Shown: piece after piece, positions 5,626-6,460 of the stretch | Position numbering within the stretch: the first letter of the stretch is position 1 | Layout: each line of letters starts with the position of its first letter | Assembly: GCA_016194465.1 (NCBI GenBank) | Contig: JACQBO010000091.1 | Coordinates: 1-6,460, forward strand | Source of the DNA: Candidatus Kerfeldbacteria bacterium | GTDB taxonomy: Bacteria; Patescibacteriota; Patescibacteriia; SBBC01; CAIJZX01 | DNA length: 6,460 nucleotides | Direction: 5' to 3' | Notes under the pieces: generated by a model | Seen by the model: only the letters and a program-made list of their open reading frames with translations | What the model was told of the DNA's origin: nothing | The model's database searches: none | Program-made: the position numbers and the translations under genes

Positions 5626-6129
5626 TTATGCTTGTTTCAAGGTAGCGACAGTGGCTTCAGCCAAGGCTCGCTGCTTGTCAGTTGTTAATTCGGTTTCCAA
5701 AACTTTTCCGCTTGCGGTTAAGACTAAGTCAACAATTTCGGCTTTGGCCGAGACCAGCATGTCATCTTTCTGACGCTCCAACTCGAGCTTATTCCGCGCA
5801 AGCATGGCGGCCGCCTCGGCTTCGGCTTTGGCCACCAGGTCTTGGCGAACTGCTTGGGCCTCGGCCTCGGCCGCCTTCAAATGACGCAGCGATTCTGTTT
5901 TGGTTTCTTCAATGATCCGCTGTTTCTGCGTTTGCAGCTCTTTCCACTGTTCGTCAACGGCTTTGGCCTTCGTCAAGCTATCTGCCACAGTTTTTTGCCG
6001 TTGTTCTAAGAGCCGCAAAATTGGGCGGTAGGCAAAACGGCGTAAAATCCACAGCATCACAAAAAACGTGATGGTGTTGGCCACCAGTAATCGCCAATCA
6101 ATTCCAAGTTTTGTGAACAACTCAGACAT
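5626..6129 (-). CDS. atpF: ATP synthase Fo subunit b (peripheral stalk)
   Basis: A 167-residue b subunit, which anchors the peripheral stalk in the membrane and holds the F1 head still through delta. It begins MSELFTKLGIDWRLLVAN and has one membrane segment at about 12-30 (ending VMLWILRRF). Next comes the typical FAYRPILRLLEQRQKTV at 32-48. A long charged helix follows to the end, rich in Ala, Glu, Lys and Gln (for example AKAEAEAAAMLARNKLELER), which forms the right-handed b dimer. Length is normal. The ATG at 6129 lies inside the stop region of a small upstream ORF (TATGTCTGA), so initiation may follow termination of that ORF. There is no clear Shine-Dalgarno sequence. Only one full b gene is present, so the stalk is a b homodimer unless a second copy lies elsewhere. 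Confidence 0.97.
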   Translation of the reverse strand: MSELFTKLGIDWRLLVANTITFFVMLWILRRFAYRPILRLLEQRQKTVADSLTKAKAVDEQWKELQTQKQRIIEETKTESLRHLKAAEAEAQAVRQDLVAKAEAEAAAMLARNKLELERQKDDMLVSAKAEIVDLVLTASGKVLETELTTDKQRALAEATVATLKQA

Positions 6130-6220
6130 AGTATTTCACTACGGCATTGATTTTCACCGGCGAAGCCGGACCTGGCTCTGCCGGGCAGTCGATACCGAGT
6201 TTACTAAACAGTTCAGTCAT
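6122..6220 (-). pseudogene. 32-codon ORF starting with a diverged copy of the atpF N-terminus
   Basis: The ORF reads MTELFSKLGID, then CPAEPGPASPV, then KINAVVKYYV and a TGA that overlaps the atpF start by 8 nt. The first 11 residues align with AtpF MSELFTKLGID with only two Ser/Thr exchanges, and seven of the aligned codons differ synonymously. It is therefore a protein-coding copy that diverged under selection, or the remnant of a second b-type gene (b') cut short by a deletion or insertion after codon 11. The remainder is rich in short palindromes. It may now serve as a leader peptide coupling translation into atpF. It starts 66 nt after the atpE stop. Confidence 0.55.
6157..6169. repeat. 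small GC-rich palindrome in the atpF leader
   Basis: CCGGC at 6157-6161 and GCCGG at 6165-6169 form a 5-bp stem with a 3-nt loop. A second perfect odd palindrome, CTGCCGGGCAG, lies at 6178-6188. Both are inside the non-atpF-like part of the 32-codon ORF and may mark an inserted palindromic element. Confidence 0.4.
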
Positions 6221-6246
6221 ACCTTTGGTAAAAAGTTAGTTCGCGG

Positions 6247-6287
6247 GCTCCCCTCCTGCCTGAGGAGGGGATGGGGGTGGTGGGAGC
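6247..6287. repeat. GC-rich hairpin after atpE, REP-like
   Basis: TCCCCTCCT at 6249-6257 pairs perfectly with AGGAGGGGA at 6263-6271 over a 5-nt loop. A competing outer pairing exists between GCTCCC at 6247-6252 and GGGAGC at 6282-6287, the latter running into the atpE stop. In the mRNA this is a strong structure directly 3' of atpE. It could protect or separate the atpE message, which must be made in excess over atpF. The run of G-rich and C-rich blocks looks like dispersed palindromic repeats seen in many bacterial genomes, but copy number cannot be seen here. A T-run comes only about 15 nt later, so it is not a standard terminator. Confidence 0.6.
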
Positions 6288-6460
6288 TAAACGAATTTCA
6301 CAATCAGCGCCACGACCAGGGCGTAGATGGCAATGGCTTCGGCGAAGGCCATGGCGATCAGCATGGCCACCTGGATTTTGCCGGCGGCATCGGGATTGCG
6401 ACCGATGGCTTCCAGGCCTTTAGCGGCCAAAATACCAATCCCGAGGCCCGGGCCGATTGA
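6287..6460 (-). CDS. atpE: ATP synthase Fo subunit c, C-terminal part (5' end outside the window)
   Basis: The visible 57 residues begin in the first membrane helix (SIGPGLGIGILAAKGLEAIG), pass through the polar loop RNPDAAGKIQ, and end with the second helix MLIAMAFAEAIAIYALVVAL followed by IVKFV and a TAG stop. Subunit c forms the rotating membrane ring. The glutamate in FAEAIAIY is the proton- or ion-binding carboxylate, and the RNP loop contacts gamma and epsilon. Aligned without gaps to the Ilyobacter c subunit, the Na+-ligand glutamine of GVGQG is an isoleucine here (GLGIG), and the Ser after the glutamate is alanine. This indicates H+ coupling. The gene is followed by a hairpin and 66 nt before the next start, the only sizeable break upstream of atpF. 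The N-terminus and start codon are not in the window. Confidence 0.95.
   Translation of the reverse strand, partial: SIGPGLGIGILAAKGLEAIGRNPDAAGKIQVAMLIAMAFAEAIAIYALVVALIVKFV

Noticed and set aside
6230..6271. Hairpin after atpE as an intrinsic terminator
   Set aside because: The five-T run begins about 15 nt after the stem instead of directly behind it, and the operon must continue into atpF.
1..6460. tRNA, rRNA, CRISPR array, transposase or phage attachment sites
   Set aside because: No sequence with these characters was seen; the window is almost fully covered by minus-strand coding sequence.

Overview
The window is the distal part of a bacterial F1Fo-ATP synthase operon, and every gene is read from the minus strand. 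In transcription order (right to left) it holds atpE (c, 5' part outside the window), atpF (b), an HD-domain hydrolase gene, atpH (delta), atpA (alpha), atpG (gamma), atpD (beta), a two-membrane-segment protein fused to a piece of an epsilon subunit, a small coiled-coil protein, and the first 33 codons of atpC (epsilon). atpB would be expected beyond position 6460, and the rest of atpC before position 1.

The core order E-F-H-A-G-D-C is the usual bacterial one. All catalytic residues that can be checked in alpha and beta are present, so the enzyme looks functional. The visible c subunit carries the ion-binding glutamate but lacks the Gln and Ser/Thr that mark Na+-coupled rings, which points to proton coupling. 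The lineage cannot be fixed from the sequence. A delta subunit of only 128 residues, near absence of Shine-Dalgarno sequences, very tight stop-start junctions and a small 'ATKDDL' coiled-coil protein suggest a Patescibacteria/CPR-like bacterium. This is a low-confidence inference. TGA is used as a stop, so there is no sign of a recoded genetic code.

The unusual content lies between the conserved genes. (1) An HD-domain phosphohydrolase-like gene sits between atpF and atpH with 2-nt gaps on both sides. (2) Between atpE and atpF there is a 9-bp GC-rich hairpin, then a 32-codon ORF whose first 11 codons are a diverged copy of the atpF start; its stop overlaps the real atpF start. (3) The 101-nt atpA-atpG gap is bounded by a perfect 14-bp inverted repeat whose 3' arm touches the atpG start codon, and it encodes a 32-codon ORF. 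(4) Between atpD and atpC lie two extra genes; the first ends in a degenerate copy of the N-terminus of epsilon, placed exactly 460 bp from the real one.

Together this looks like an operon repeatedly altered by partial gene duplication and insertion of small elements, with translation kept coupled from gene to gene. The HD gene and the two small genes before atpC are the best candidates for undescribed, possibly regulatory, ATP-synthase-linked functions.
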